Of a stretch of 64,000 nt of DNA, positions 52,289 to 61,982 are shown piece by piece. The notes under the pieces were generated by a model. The model searched no databases and was not told where the DNA came from. It saw nothing but the letters and a program-made list of their open reading frames with translations. The position numbers were made by a program, and so were the translations under genes. The stretch spans positions 372,001 through 436,000 of the forward strand of contig NZ_FPAJ01000002.1 of the NCBI RefSeq assembly GCF_900116285.1, read 5' to 3'. Numbering within the stretch: the first letter of the stretch is position 1; every line of letters starts with the position of its first letter. The stretch is from Sulfitobacter marinus (lineage in GTDB: Bacteria > Pseudomonadota > Alphaproteobacteria > Rhodobacterales > Rhodobacteraceae).

Positions 52289-53269
52289 TTAGTCGATGGC
52301 TTGCAAACGGTCATAGGTGGCTTGATCCCATGTCGCCGCATCGCTGTTGTGCAGCTTTTGCACGGCTTGAATGAATGGGACGCGGTCGACTTCGTTGACT
52401 TGGACACCCTCGCCACGGAACCATTCAGCCAGTTCGTTTTCGGCTTTGATGATCGCGTCGGTGGCACAGACCGAAGTTTGCTTGGTGACTTCGGTTAGGG
52501 CTGCTTGATCCGCGCCATCCATCGCATCCCATGCCGGGCCACCCACGATGGTCAGCAGCGCATCTGTGATGTGGCCGGTCAGGTTGATGTTGGTTTGTAC
52601 TTCATAGAATTTCTTGGCCTGGATCGTAGGCAGAGGGTTTTCCTGAGCATCCACTGTGCCCTGTTGCAGCGCGAGATAGACCTCGGCAAAGGCGATTGGG
52701 GCCGGATTCGCGCCAACGGCCTCGGGGAACATCATATAAAGTGGCGCATTCGGCACCCGGATTTTCATACCTTCCATATCGTTAGGCGCAAGGACCGGCT
52801 TGTTCGAGGTCACATGGCGCGCGCCGTAATAGGTCATTGCGGTGATATGGTTGCCCGTTGCATCAGTGTAACCTTTGGCCAATTCATTAAACAGGTCCGA
52901 GTTACGGTAGTTATCCCAATGCGCATAGTCGCGGAACATAAAGGGCGCGCCACCGATCGAGATGGGTCCATAAGACCGGCCCGCAAATAGCTGCCCGGTG
53001 TAGATGATATCGACCGTGCCAAAGCCCAGGCCTTCGTTGATATCTACCTCTTTCCCGAGCGAAGATGCAGGGAAGACTTCGATGCCGTAGCGACCGTCGG
53101 TGGCTGTCATCAGCATGTCATTCGCGGCGACAGCACAGGTGTGATAGGGCTCGCTCGTCTCGTAAACGTGGGCCCATTTCAATTTGGTTTCAGCGGCCGC
53201 CATAGCTGGCATAAGTCCCAGTACGGTAACAGTCGATGCGGCAAGCGCAATTGTCGTGTTGGATTTCAT
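52289..53269 (-). CDS. dctP: TRAP transporter substrate-binding protein (DctP)
   Basis: 326 residues with a signal peptide (cleavage after AMAAAE) and the DctP fold. The substrate carboxylate-binding Arg is in MKIRVPNAPLY; QQGTVDAQENPL is the conserved end of the second lobe. GGGAGG stands before the ATG at 53269. Nested between two stem-loops (53290-53318 upstream, 52241-52265 downstream), which should raise its expression. The ligand is likely a sugar acid such as a uronate or aldonate. Confidence 0.9.
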   Translation of the reverse strand: MKSNTTIALAASTVTVLGLMPAMAAAETKLKWAHVYETSEPYHTCAVAANDMLMTATDGRYGIEVFPASSLGKEVDINEGLGFGTVDIIYTGQLFAGRSYGPISIGGAPFMFRDYAHWDNYRNSDLFNELAKGYTDATGNHITAMTYYGARHVTSNKPVLAPNDMEGMKIRVPNAPLYMMFPEAVGANPAPIAFAEVYLALQQGTVDAQENPLPTIQAKKFYEVQTNINLTGHITDALLTIVGGPAWDAMDGADQAALTEVTKQTSVCATDAIIKAENELAEWFRGEGVQVNEVDRVPFIQAVQKLHNSDAATWDQATYDRLQAID

Positions 53270-53289
53270 GTCGTTCCTCCCTTGGGGTG

Positions 53290-53318
53290 ACCCGGCATTA
53301 TCAATCTGACTGCCGGGT
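53290..53318 (-). promoter_or_regulatory. Stem-loop upstream of dctP
   Basis: ACCCGGCA and TGCCGGGT, perfect 8-bp arms with a 13-base loop, 20 bp before the dctP start. It may be a 5' stabiliser or an attenuator between the dehydratase and transporter genes. Confidence 0.55.
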
Positions 53319-53421
53319 TCATCTGTTAGCGTTGATTTCAACCTTAGGTGAATCGCAGCTTACCAAGGGTAACTTGAGATGTTTTGTAAAAACCTGTCAA
53401 GTTTGTTCTAGGGGCGTAATT

Positions 53422-54930
53422 TCACATTACGGCTCCGATTTGCCACGGAACAAACTCATAGTCACCCAGCCCCTGTGCCTCGGATTTGCTGGGTTGGCCC
53501 GAAGCGACACTCAGGAACATCTCATAAATCTCGCGGCCTTTTTCAGCGACGCTTATGCCTTCGCCAAGTATCGTTCCGGCGTCTACATCCATGTCATCGA
53601 CCATGCGCTGGGCCATTTGGGTATTCGTGGCCACCTTGATCGTCGGGCTGGGTTTGGAGCCGAAGGCCGACCCGCGCCCCGTGGTGAAACACACCAGATT
53701 GCACCCGCCAGCGATCTGCCCCGTTACAGAGGCGGGATCATAACCGGGGCTGTCCATAAAGGTGAAACCGGGTGCGGTTACAGGTTCGGCATATTTATAG
53801 ACGCCGGTCAGCGGAGTTGTGCCACCCTTGGCGGCGGCCCCCAGCGACTTTTCAAGGATCGTGGTCAGTCCACCTTTCTTGTTGCCGGGGCTGGGGTTGT
53901 TATCCATCGAGCCGTTGTTGCGGGCGGTGTAGTCTTCCCACCATCTGATCAGCCCGACTAACTTTTCACCCACTTGGGGTGTCACGGCCCTGCGGGTCAG
54001 CAGGTGTTCGGCACCATAAATCTCGGGGGTTTCAGCCAACACGCCGGTGCCGCCCTGCGCGGCCAGCAGATCGCAGGCATATCCAAGGGCCGGGTTGGCC
54101 GTAATGCCCGACCACGCGTCCGAGCCGCCACATTGAAGGGCCACTTTTAGCTCAGACGCCGGGCAGGGGGTGCGCTGTATCCGGTTGGCAAGCGGCAACA
54201 TCTCGGACACTTTTTTGATGCCCAATTCAACGGTCCGGCGCAGGCCAGCCACATTTTGAATGTTCATCGTGTGGAAAAGCGGCCCTTGTTTCAGGCCATA
54301 TGCCTCGAGCAGCCAGTCGATCTGGTTCATTTCGCAGCCCAAACCCACCATTAGGACGCCCCCGTGGTTGGGGTGGCGGGCATAGCCCCACATGACCCGT
54401 TGAAGGGCTTCGAACCCGTCGCCATCTCCGGCCATGCCACAACCGGTGCCATGTACAAAGGCGGCCACCCCATCGACATTGGGATATTCGGCCAGCAGTG
54501 CAGGGGTAAAGTGATCCGCAATCATCCGCGCCGCAGTGGCCGAGCAATTTACCGATGTGACGATGGCGATATAATTGCGTGTGCCTACGCTGCCGTTTTC
54601 GCGGCGGTACCCCATAAATGTATCGCGCTGATCTTCTGGCACGAGGGCAACCGGGCGCAGATCGGTTGAGAATTCGTACGCTGCCTCTGTCGCCCGGAAG
54701 GCAAGATTATGGGTGTGAACATGTTCCCCTTCGGCAATGTCTTGCGATGCATACCCGATCACCTGCGCGTATTTGAATACCGGCGCGCCCTGCGCGATGG
54801 CTGCGGTTGCTATCTTGTGACCAGACGGGATCAGCTGCGCGGTTAGCACGTTCTCGACCGGCGTGCCTGCCTCGAGGGATCGGATAGCGGTTACGACGTT
54901 ATCTGCGTCGTCAAGTCTTACAATCTGCAT
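53422..54930 (-). CDS. UxaA family sugar-acid dehydratase (altronate dehydratase-like)
   Basis: 502 residues: an N-terminal SAF domain (about 1-90) and a C-terminal UxaA domain. Blocks: RENGSVGTRNYIAIVTSVNC, VHGTGCGM, GLGCEMNQ, CGGSDAWSGITANPALG and TGRGSAFGSKPSPTIKV; the conserved Cys and His residues bind iron. Members dehydrate altronate, galactarate or related sugar acids to 2-keto-3-deoxy compounds. Together with the TRAP importer downstream and the FAH-family hydrolase on the other side it suggests breakdown of an imported sugar acid. The exact substrate cannot be read from sequence. Confidence 0.85.
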   Translation of the reverse strand: MQIVRLDDADNVVTAIRSLEAGTPVENVLTAQLIPSGHKIATAAIAQGAPVFKYAQVIGYASQDIAEGEHVHTHNLAFRATEAAYEFSTDLRPVALVPEDQRDTFMGYRRENGSVGTRNYIAIVTSVNCSATAARMIADHFTPALLAEYPNVDGVAAFVHGTGCGMAGDGDGFEALQRVMWGYARHPNHGGVLMVGLGCEMNQIDWLLEAYGLKQGPLFHTMNIQNVAGLRRTVELGIKKVSEMLPLANRIQRTPCPASELKVALQCGGSDAWSGITANPALGYACDLLAAQGGTGVLAETPEIYGAEHLLTRRAVTPQVGEKLVGLIRWWEDYTARNNGSMDNNPSPGNKKGGLTTILEKSLGAAAKGGTTPLTGVYKYAEPVTAPGFTFMDSPGYDPASVTGQIAGGCNLVCFTTGRGSAFGSKPSPTIKVATNTQMAQRMVDDMDVDAGTILGEGISVAEKGREIYEMFLSVASGQPSKSEAQGLGDYEFVPWQIGAVM

Positions 54931-54979
54931 TTCAGGATCCTTCGTTGTCAGGGCGCAAGTGTTTGCAAATCTTGCCCGT

Positions 54980-55096
54980 GGTCAAGCTACAAGGTGGCAG
55001 CCGGTGTCACAAGAAGTCAGAGTTGACGATTATTTCGGGTCTTTGGAAGGAAACAAAAGGATGTGGTCAAGCGCAGCAGGCTGACGTAGCTTGACC
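54980..55096. promoter_or_regulatory. Spaced inverted repeats in the divergent sugar-acid promoter region
   Basis: GGTCAAGCTAC (54980-54990) and its exact complement GTAGCTTGACC (55086-55096), 95 bp apart, with a further GGTCAAGC at 55065-55072. Likely operators of a shared regulator, possibly with looping. No regulator gene is adjacent. Confidence 0.55.
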
Positions 55097-55209
55097 GAAA
55101 ATCTGGTGATCAGAAAAATGGAATTAGGCTACATGCCATGACAAGAAAACGGTTGCGGGGCAGGGCATCGGGCGCGCCCGCACGCTGATCATTAACTAAG
55201 GAAAACCAT

Positions 55210-56055
55210 ATGAAACTTGTTCGATACGGTGAAAAAGGTGCTGAAAAGCCGGGTCTGATGGATGGGGACCTGTTGCGGGATTTGTCCGGCCATGTGTCGG
55301 ATATCAGCGGTGAGATGTTGGACGATGCGACCTTGGCAAAGCTGCGCAACATCGACCCTGCCACCCTGCCTGAGGTCACCGGCAGCCCGCGTATTGGCCC
55401 CTGCGTAGGTAACATCGGCAAATTTCTCTGCATCGGTCTGAATTACTCAGATCACGCTGCCGAAACCGGTGCCGCGATTCCGCAGCACCCGATCCTGTTT
55501 TTCAAAGCCAACTCTGCTGTGGTGGGGCCAAACGATGATGTGGTCATGCCGCGGGGATCAACCCACACTGACTGGGAGGTCGAGCTGGGCGTGGTGATCG
55601 GCAAGACGGCTAAATACGTCTCAAAGGCTGATGCGCTGGAGCATGTCGCAGGGTACTGCATCATCAATGACGTCAGCGAGCGCCACTTTCAGACCCAACT
55701 GACCGGACAATGGACAAAGGGCAAGAGCTGCGACACCTTTGGCCCCACTGGCCCTTGGTTGGTGACCCGCGACGAGGTCGCGGAACCGCAGGCTCTTGCC
55801 TTGTCGCTTGATGTGAACGGCAAGCGGATGCAAACCGGAAACACCTCCACGATGATCTTTACCGTGGCTGAAATCATCGAACACCTCAGCGGATTAATGA
55901 CGCTGCACCCCGGCGATGTGATTACAACGGGCACGCCGCCGGGCGTTGGTATGGGGATGAAGCCCGAGCCGGTATACCTGAAAGTCGGCGACGTGATGGA
56001 ATTGCAAATCGAAGGATTGGGGCAGCAGCGCCAAAAGGTTGGTCAGGATGCCTGA
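55210..56055 (+). CDS. Fumarylacetoacetate hydrolase family protein
   Basis: 281 residues with the FAH fold. Metal ligands are in the block THTDWEVELGVVIGK (Glu, Glu) and NDVSERHFQ (Asp); CIGLNYSDHAAE is the loop with the catalytic His. This length and the N-terminal extension KLVRYGEKGAEKPG are those of the group that cleaves 2,4-diketo-3-deoxy sugar acids (as in L-fucose/L-rhamnose routes) or ureidoglycolate. AAGGA precedes the ATG. It overlaps the next gene by 8 bases, so both steps are co-expressed. Confidence 0.85.
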   Translation: MKLVRYGEKGAEKPGLMDGDLLRDLSGHVSDISGEMLDDATLAKLRNIDPATLPEVTGSPRIGPCVGNIGKFLCIGLNYSDHAAETGAAIPQHPILFFKANSAVVGPNDDVVMPRGSTHTDWEVELGVVIGKTAKYVSKADALEHVAGYCIINDVSERHFQTQLTGQWTKGKSCDTFGPTGPWLVTRDEVAEPQALALSLDVNGKRMQTGNTSTMIFTVAEIIEHLSGLMTLHPGDVITTGTPPGVGMGMKPEPVYLKVGDVMELQIEGLGQQRQKVGQDA

Positions 56056-56992
56056 TATGCTTTTGATCGGGGGTGCGACCGATGCCATGTTGGCCCGCAT
56101 TGGGAAACACTTCACCATCCATAAATGGGGCGATCATGATTTGGCATGGCTGGGGGGAAATGGCGCGGAGATCACCCATATCGTCACCAATGGCCATGCT
56201 GGCGTCACGCCTCAGATCATGACCGCTTTGCCGAACCTCAAAATGATCTCGTGCTATGGTGTGGGCTATGATGCCATTGATGCTGTCGAAGCGGCCCGGC
56301 GCGGCATTATGGTGACCCACACCCCCAACGTGCTGAATGAAGAGGTGGCGACCACGGCGGTTCTGCTGATGCTGGCCTGTTATCGCGAGCTGCTGCGCGA
56401 CGATGCCTATGTGCGAGCGGGGGAATGGGAGGCGTCTGGCGGCGCGCCCCTGACGCGATCCGCTGATAACCAAACCGTTGGCATTTTGGGGTTGGGCCGG
56501 ATCGGTCTGGCCATCGCCAACAAATTGGCCCCATGGAACCCGACCATCGTTTATCATAGCCGCAGTAAGAAAGATGTTTCATACACCTATTACGATGACC
56601 TGACCGCAATGGCATCCGATTGTGATGTTTTGATCTGCATTACTCCGGGCGGTGCCGGCACCGAAAAGCTGGTGGATACCGAAGTGCTTGGGGCGCTTGG
56701 CCCGCGCGGCACACTGATCAACGTCTCGCGCGGCTCTGTCGTGGATGAGGCCGCGCTGATTGAGGCGCTGGCGTCAGGTAAGTTGGGCTGGGCTGGTCTT
56801 GACGTGTTTGAAGGCGAGCCGCATGTGCCACAAGCCCTGCGGGATTTGCCCAACACGGTGCTGCTGCCGCATGTGGGCAGCGCAACCGTCGAAACACGCG
56901 CTGCCATGGGGGCGCTGACCGTGGAAAACCTGTTGCAGCACCTCAAGGATGGCACCGTTATCAGCCCCGTTCCTGAATGCTCAGGTCTCTAA
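56048..56992 (+). CDS. D-isomer specific 2-hydroxyacid dehydrogenase
   Basis: 314 residues. NAD(P)-binding GLGRIGLAIANKLA, the substrate Arg in INVSRGSVVDE, and the Glu/His pair in DVFEGEPHVP and LPHVGSAT. It probably reduces a short 2-keto acid or oxidises a hydroxy acid freed by the FAH-family hydrolase (glyoxylate/hydroxypyruvate reductase-like). Start ATG 56048 overlaps the hydrolase stop by 8 bases; an ATG at 56057 is an alternative. Confidence 0.88.
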   Translation: MPDMLLIGGATDAMLARIGKHFTIHKWGDHDLAWLGGNGAEITHIVTNGHAGVTPQIMTALPNLKMISCYGVGYDAIDAVEAARRGIMVTHTPNVLNEEVATTAVLLMLACYRELLRDDAYVRAGEWEASGGAPLTRSADNQTVGILGLGRIGLAIANKLAPWNPTIVYHSRSKKDVSYTYYDDLTAMASDCDVLICITPGGAGTEKLVDTEVLGALGPRGTLINVSRGSVVDEAALIEALASGKLGWAGLDVFEGEPHVPQALRDLPNTVLLPHVGSATVETRAAMGALTVENLLQHLKDGTVISPVPECSGL

Positions 56993-57048
56993 CTGAGTAT
57001 TGCGACGCCGGTCTAATCGCGCAGCACTAATTTCGCGGCATTGAAACG

Positions 57049-57074
57049 TTGGTCCGGCCCTTGCGCCGGGCCAA
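57049..57074 (+). other. Hairpin in the katA leader region
   Basis: TTGGTCCGGC-CCTTGC-GCCGGGCCAA, a 10-bp stem with one G-T pair, 95 bp before katA and 57 bp behind the dehydrogenase. There is no T-tract, so it is not a standard terminator; possible mRNA-processing element. Confidence 0.4.
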
Positions 57075-57168
57075 CGCGGTATTCTTGCAGGTGCCTTGGT
57101 GGAATATGGACAAGGAACCTTCCTCGCTCTGACGGGTTTTTCACCCAGACAAGCTTTGGAGAGTGATG

Positions 57169-58686
57169 ATGACCGAGAATAAAAACGTTCCCCCCACAAC
57201 AACCGATGCCGGTATCAGGGTTCAAAGTGATGAGCATTCACTGACCGTTGGTCCCGATGGTCCTATCGTGTTGAACGATCACTATCTTCTTGAACAGATG
57301 GCGAATTTCAACCGCGAACGCATCCCCGAACGGCAGCCTCATGCCAAAGGCTCGGGCGCGTTTGGCACGTTTGAGACGACGCAGGATGTGTCGCAGTACA
57401 CAAAGGCCCAGATTTTCCAGCCCGGTGCGAAATGTGACGTGGCTATGCGTTTTTCGACCGTTGCCGGTGAACGCGGCAGCCCCGACACATGGCGCGATCC
57501 GCGTGGTTTTTCCGTCAAAATGTACACTGAAGAGGGCATTTTTGACATGGTTGGCAACAACACGCCAATCTTCTTTATCCGCGATCCGATGAAATTCCAG
57601 CACTTTATCCGCAGCCAAAAACGCCGCGCTGACAACAACATGCGCGACCATGATATGCAGTGGGATTTCTGGACCTTATCACCAGAAAGTGCACATCAGG
57701 TGACCTATTTGATGGGGGATCGGGGCATTCCCCGGACCTGGCGCGAGATGAACGGCTATTCCAGCCACACCTATTCGCTGATCAACGCGGATGGCGAAAA
57801 GTTCTGGGTGAAATTCCATTTTCACACCGACCAAGGCGACGGCAATGCCTATCTAAGCCAGGATGAGGCCGACAAACTGGCAGGCACCGATGGCGATTTC
57901 CACCGCCGCGATCTTTTCGATGCAATCAGTAAGGGGGACCACCCGAGCTGGACGCTCAAATGGCAGATCATGCCTTATGAGGATGCCAAAACCTATGACA
58001 TCAACCCCTTTGATCTGACCAAGGTCTGGCCGCATGACGACTATCCGCTGATCGAGGTTGGTAAACTGACGTTGAATCAAAACCCGACCGACTTTCACAC
58101 GCAGATTGAACAGTTGGCGTTTGAGCCGAACAACATGGTGCCGGGTGTTGGTCTGTCGCCTGACAAAATGCTGCTGGCGCGCGGTTTTTCCTACGCGGAT
58201 GCGCACCGTGCCCGTTTGGGTGTGAACTATAAGCAGATTCCGGTGAACACGCCGAAATCGCCTGTTCACAGCTATTCCAAAGACGGGGCGGGCCGCACCG
58301 TACCTGTGACCGATCCGGTCTACGCGCCGAATTCCTATGGCGGGCCGGCAGCACAGCCAGAGCCAGGCGGCGAGGCGGGCCTGTGGCACGCTGACGGTGA
58401 CATGGTGCGTCAAGCCTACACCTTGCGACCAAAGGACGATGATTGGACGCAAGCTGGTATCTTGGTGCGTGAGGTGATGGACAATGATGCGCGCGAGCGC
58501 TTTGTCGGTAACGTCGCGGGCCATTTGGCGGACGGGGTCAGCGAAAAGGTTCTGGTGCGCGCGTTTGAATACTGGCGCAATGTGGATCTAGAGATCGGGG
58601 ATCGCATCGAAATAGCTGTTCGTGAGACGATCGGCGGCGAATCCAAAGCCGCCGGTATGGCCTCGGCCCAGAGCATCAGCGGCTAA
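57169..58686 (+). CDS. katA: Catalase (small-subunit, KatA type)
   Basis: 505 residues of heme catalase. Distal His in [16 protein letters not shown], Asn in [13 protein letters not shown], and proximal heme-ligand Tyr in [14 protein letters not shown]. It splits hydrogen peroxide in the cytoplasm. Two ATGs stand in tandem at 57166 and 57169; GGAGAG is 2-4 bases before the first and about 7 before the second, so 57169 (MTENKNVPP) is preferred. No oxyR gene is adjacent, so I cannot say how it is induced. A strong terminator follows. Confidence 0.95.
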   Translation: MTENKNVPPTTTDAGIRVQSDEHSLTVGPDGPIVLNDHYLLEQMANFNRERIPERQPHAKGSGAFGTFETTQDVSQYTKAQIFQPGAKCDVAMRFSTVAGERGSPDTWRDPRGFSVKMYTEEGIFDMVGNNTPIFFIRDPMKFQHFIRSQKRRADNNMRDHDMQWDFWTLSPESAHQVTYLMGDRGIPRTWREMNGYSSHTYSLINADGEKFWVKFHFHTDQGDGNAYLSQDEADKLAGTDGDFHRRDLFDAISKGDHPSWTLKWQIMPYEDAKTYDINPFDLTKVWPHDDYPLIEVGKLTLNQNPTDFHTQIEQLAFEPNNMVPGVGLSPDKMLLARGFSYADAHRARLGVNYKQIPVNTPKSPVHSYSKDGAGRTVPVTDPVYAPNSYGGPAAQPEPGGEAGLWHADGDMVRQAYTLRPKDDDWTQAGILVREVMDNDARERFVGNVAGHLADGVSEKVLVRAFEYWRNVDLEIGDRIEIAVRETIGGESKAAGMASAQSISG

Positions 58687-58706
58687 GTCTTCCGGAATCT
58701 GAAAAC

Positions 58707-58744
58707 AGAATAAGCGGAGCCTGCGGGCTTCGCTTATTCTTTTG
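58707..58744. terminator. Bidirectional terminator between katA and arsJ
   Basis: AGAATAAGCG and CGCTTATTCT form a perfect 10-bp stem that continues into GAGCC-TGCG-GGCTT, followed by TTTT on the plus strand. Confidence 0.85.
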
Positions 58745-58753
58745 TATCAAAGG

Positions 58754-60019
58754 CTATGAATGAACCTCATTCGCAGCCATCTCGCGCAGCTGCGATGTGG
58801 CGAGCCAGCTGAAAAAGATCATACCGGCAGCCATGCCAAGGCACAGGGGCAGCCCGCCCATTTGATAGGTGAACCCCGAAAGCAGCGTGCCGACCAACCG
58901 GCCTGCTGCGTTGGACATATAGTAAAACCCGACATCCATCGTGACCCGTTTTGCATCGGTAAAGCTGAGGATTAAAAAGGAATGCAAGGCCGAATTGACC
59001 GCGAATATCCCGCCAAACACCAAAAGCCCCAAGATGATCGTTGCCGTCAGCGGGGGTGACGGTGCAGGTGCGACCCAGACAACGGTGGCCAACATCGCCG
59101 GGATAATCATCAAAACAGCGACCCATCTTCTGGCCTGCGCCAGTATTTCGGCATCACTGCGGGATGCCGCGCGCAGGATGCGTGGGGCCCAGCCCTGCAC
59201 GACGCCGTAGAGGATTGTCCAAACCGCCATAAACGACCCGATCATAAAGAACGCGGCGCGGTTTCCGGCCTCTGATCCGTCAGACAGTACCGCATAGAAA
59301 TAGATCGGGATGCCCACCACGAACCAGACATCGCGTGCGCCGAACAAAAACAACCGTGCGGCGCTAAGCCAGTTGATGTTGCGGTTCTTGGAAAAAACCT
59401 CGGAGAATTTTGCGTCTTTGCGCCCGACGGGAAGCCCCGTTGGCATGCCAATCACCACGCCGATCAAGATCGCGAAAAGGATCGCCGCCATTGTCAGCAC
59501 AGATGGCACGAAGCCAAGGACCGCCAACAGCGCCGCCCCCAGCAAAAAGCCGCAGCCTTTGACGGCGTTTTTTGATCCGGTCAGCAGCGCCACCCAGCGA
59601 AACAATCCGCCACCATCCGTCGGAGCCAGGATTTTGACGGCGCTTTTGGAGCTCATCTTGGCCAAGTCTTTGGCCACCCCGGACAGCCCTTGCACCAGCA
59701 TGACAAAAACCACCGATGCCGTGATGCCCCACGCGGGATCAAGCTGTGCCAGCGCCAGCAATGCGATCACCTGCAAGGTAAGCCCGGCATAAAGCGTCGA
59801 GGTCAGCCCGAACCGCGCGGCGATCCACCCCGCCGACAGGTTGGTTACGACGCCTGCGATCTCATAGAGAACGAACAGATAGGCCAGTTGCACGGGCGAA
59901 AAGCCCAGCGTGTGAAAATGCAGCAGCACCAGCATACGCAAGGCACCATCTGTCAGCATGAACGCCCAATAGGCCGCCGTCACCGTCATATAGGCTGCAA
60001 AACCCGCCGGACGTGTCAC
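58754..60019 (-). CDS. arsJ: Organoarsenical efflux MFS transporter ArsJ
   Basis: 421 residues with about 12 membrane segments of the major facilitator superfamily. [18 protein letters not shown] and [13 protein letters not shown] are blocks of ArsJ. With the GAPDH encoded upstream it exports 1-arseno-3-phosphoglycerate, the unstable product made when GAPDH takes arsenate instead of phosphate (known from Pseudomonas aeruginosa). The start is GTG at 60019, overlapping the GAPDH stop (GTGA). Confidence 0.92.
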   Translation of the reverse strand: MTRPAGFAAYMTVTAAYWAFMLTDGALRMLVLLHFHTLGFSPVQLAYLFVLYEIAGVVTNLSAGWIAARFGLTSTLYAGLTLQVIALLALAQLDPAWGITASVVFVMLVQGLSGVAKDLAKMSSKSAVKILAPTDGGGLFRWVALLTGSKNAVKGCGFLLGAALLAVLGFVPSVLTMAAILFAILIGVVIGMPTGLPVGRKDAKFSEVFSKNRNINWLSAARLFLFGARDVWFVVGIPIYFYAVLSDGSEAGNRAAFFMIGSFMAVWTILYGVVQGWAPRILRAASRSDAEILAQARRWVAVLMIIPAMLATVVWVAPAPSPPLTATIILGLLVFGGIFAVNSALHSFLILSFTDAKRVTMDVGFYYMSNAAGRLVGTLLSGFTYQMGGLPLCLGMAAGMIFFSWLATSQLREMAANEVHS

Positions 60020-61014
60020 AGTTTGCCGCCTACCATCAGGGCCACATCCACCAGTCGGTGCGCATAGCCGTATTCATTGTCATACCACGCATAGATTTTC
60101 ACCTGCGTGCCATTCACCACCATGGTCGATGGCGCATCAATGATGCTGCTGCGGGTATCGTTGGTGTAATCCGAGGATACCAAAGGACGTGTTTCATAGC
60201 CCAATATGCCTTTGAGCGGGCCGTTGGCTGCGGCTTCGAACAGGGTGTTGACCTCATCAACCGTGGTCTCGCGGGCCATTTCGAATACGCAATCGGTGAT
60301 GGAGGCGTTCAACAGCGGTACGCGCACGGCGTGGCCGTTCAGCTTTCCGGTCAATTCGGGATAAATCAAGGTGATCGCCGTCGCGGATCCGGTCGTGGTC
60401 GGGATCAGATTGGTCAACGCCGACCGCGCGCGGCGCATGTCCTTGGCCGGGCGGTCCACGATAGTCTGCGTGTTGGTCACATCATGGATGGTCGTGATCG
60501 ACCCGTGTTTGATGCCGATCCCCTCAAGCAGCACCTTGACCACGGGGGCCAAACAGTTCGTTGTACAGCTGGCTGCGGTCACGATGTGATGGGCGTCTGG
60601 CTGATAGACATCGTCATTAACGCCAAAAACAATATTGGCCGTGGGGCCGTCCTTGACCGGCGCTGATACCACGACTTTTTTCACGCCAGCGGCAAAATAC
60701 GGGGCCAGCTTGGCCTCGGTCTTGAACGCACCGGTGCAGTCGATCACCACATCAACGCCGTCCAGCGGCAGATCGTCCAGATTGCGGGTGCTGGTCACGG
60801 GAATGCGGGTGCCATCGATACTGATCGAATTGTCATCGACTTCGAACTTGGCGGGCCAGCGCCCATGGACGGAATCAAACTCCAACAGATGCGCGTGCAT
60901 GGCCGGATCGCCCACCGCGTCGTTGATAAAGGCAATCTCGGCCCCGCTTTCCAACAGTGGACGCAAGGCAAGTTTACCCATCCGGCCTAGGCCGTTAAGT
61001 GCGTAAGTGGTCAT
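60016..61014 (-). CDS. ArsJ-associated glyceraldehyde-3-phosphate dehydrogenase
   Basis: 332 residues of the GAPDH family. Active-site Cys in [19 protein letters not shown]-binding [14 protein letters not shown], and [13 protein letters not shown] near the end. This is the GAPDH type found next to arsJ; it makes 1-arseno-3-phosphoglycerate from glyceraldehyde-3-phosphate and arsenate for export. It is not necessarily the glycolytic enzyme of the cell. Coupled to arsJ by a 4-base overlap; the ArsR-ArsC fusion lies 3 bases upstream. Confidence 0.92.
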   Translation of the reverse strand: MTTYALNGLGRMGKLALRPLLESGAEIAFINDAVGDPAMHAHLLEFDSVHGRWPAKFEVDDNSISIDGTRIPVTSTRNLDDLPLDGVDVVIDCTGAFKTEAKLAPYFAAGVKKVVVSAPVKDGPTANIVFGVNDDVYQPDAHHIVTAASCTTNCLAPVVKVLLEGIGIKHGSITTIHDVTNTQTIVDRPAKDMRRARSALTNLIPTTTGSATAITLIYPELTGKLNGHAVRVPLLNASITDCVFEMARETTVDEVNTLFEAAANGPLKGILGYETRPLVSSDYTNDTRSSIIDAPSTMVVNGTQVKIYAWYDNEYGYAHRLVDVALMVGGKL

Positions 61015-61017
61015 AAT

Positions 61018-61860
61018 TTATTCCTGTGTCGCTTTGTTTTTGCCGATTTCGTCGACGTGTTTTTGCAAGGTTGCTTTGTCCAGCAATTCGATGGACAGGG
61101 ATGTAAACGCATTGATCCGGTTGTGTAACGCGCCATAGGTCTGATGAAAGGCCAGACGTTTTTCAGCCTCGGTGCCTTGGGCCTTTACCGGATCCTCCAT
61201 ACCCCAGTGACCAGATACCGGCTGTCCGGGCCATGTGGGACATTCTTCGTTCGCCGCACGGTCACAAACGGTAAAGACGAAATCCATTTTGGGCGCATCT
61301 GACCCTTGGAACTCGCTAACATTCTTTGACCGAAGCACGGAGATATCATGCCCCTTGGACACTAGCATTTCCACCGCAAGCGGGTTCAGTTCAGATCGAT
61401 GCGTGGTACCTGCGGAATAGGCGGTAAACCTGTCACCGGCCATGTCGCGCAGAATGGTTTCGGCGAAAATCGACCGGGCAGAGTTGCCCGTGCAAATGAA
61501 CAGGACGTTATAGTTTTTGTCTGTCATGGGAGAGATGCTCCTGAGAAGATCAGAAAATTGAGGCGGGCAGACGTCGGCCCGCCCACGGCAGCATTCAAGA
61601 AACAGATCAGACACGACCTCGCGTGCGGCACCCAGATTCACGGAATACATAAGCCGCGTGCCATCGCGTCGCTGAGATATCATTCCGGCTTGGGTCAGGG
61701 CGGCAAGATAGACAGATGCAGTGCTGGATTTGAGGTTCAACACTTGGGCGATTTCCCCTGCGGGCAGCGCGTCAGGGCAGCGCCGCATCAACAGCCGAAA
61801 AACTCCCATTCGTTGGGGATGGCTTAGGGTCGAAAGGCGGTTTGTAAGAGCTGTTTCCAT
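61018..61860 (-). CDS. ArsR-ArsC fusion: repressor joined to arsenate reductase
   Basis: 280 residues. Residues 1-105 are an ArsR-type winged helix domain (AGEIAQVLNLKSSTASVYLA as recognition helix; C90, C91 and C98 are candidate As(III) ligands). Residues 112-280 are thioredoxin-linked arsenate reductase: nucleophile C123 in ICTGNSARS and two further redox cysteines in FTVCDRAANEECPTW. One protein would therefore sense and reduce arsenic. An internal ATG at 61527 with AGGAG 10 bases upstream could give free ArsC. The ATG at 61860 has no ribosome binding site and lies at the predicted transcription start. Confidence 0.9.
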   Translation of the reverse strand: METALTNRLSTLSHPQRMGVFRLLMRRCPDALPAGEIAQVLNLKSSTASVYLAALTQAGMISQRRDGTRLMYSVNLGAAREVVSDLFLECCRGRADVCPPQFSDLLRSISPMTDKNYNVLFICTGNSARSIFAETILRDMAGDRFTAYSAGTTHRSELNPLAVEMLVSKGHDISVLRSKNVSEFQGSDAPKMDFVFTVCDRAANEECPTWPGQPVSGHWGMEDPVKAQGTEAEKRLAFHQTYGALHNRINAFTSLSIELLDKATLQKHVDEIGKNKATQE

Positions 61861-61866
61861 ATTTCA

Positions 61867-61896
61867 TGTATATTTAAAATAAAGACACAGAGTCAA
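61867..61896 (-). promoter_or_regulatory. Promoter of the ars operon
   Basis: TTGACT (61891-61896) and TATACA (61867-61872) on the minus strand, 18 bp apart, a good sigma-70 type pair. The expected transcription start is about 61860, the A of the ATG, so the message may be leaderless. Confidence 0.6.
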
Positions 61897-61914
61897 CCGA
61901 TATATGCGCGTTGA
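61893..61914. promoter_or_regulatory. Candidate ArsR operator
   Basis: TCAAC-N12-GTTGA inverted repeat that overlaps the -35 element. ArsR operators often contain TCAA/TTGA arms, so the fusion protein may bind here and repress its own promoter. Confidence 0.45.
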
Positions 61915-61982
61915 ATGTGATAGTTTCATGACGGTGAGGAAGAGGGGCCTCGCTATACATGCATAGATGCTGCCGAATGACG

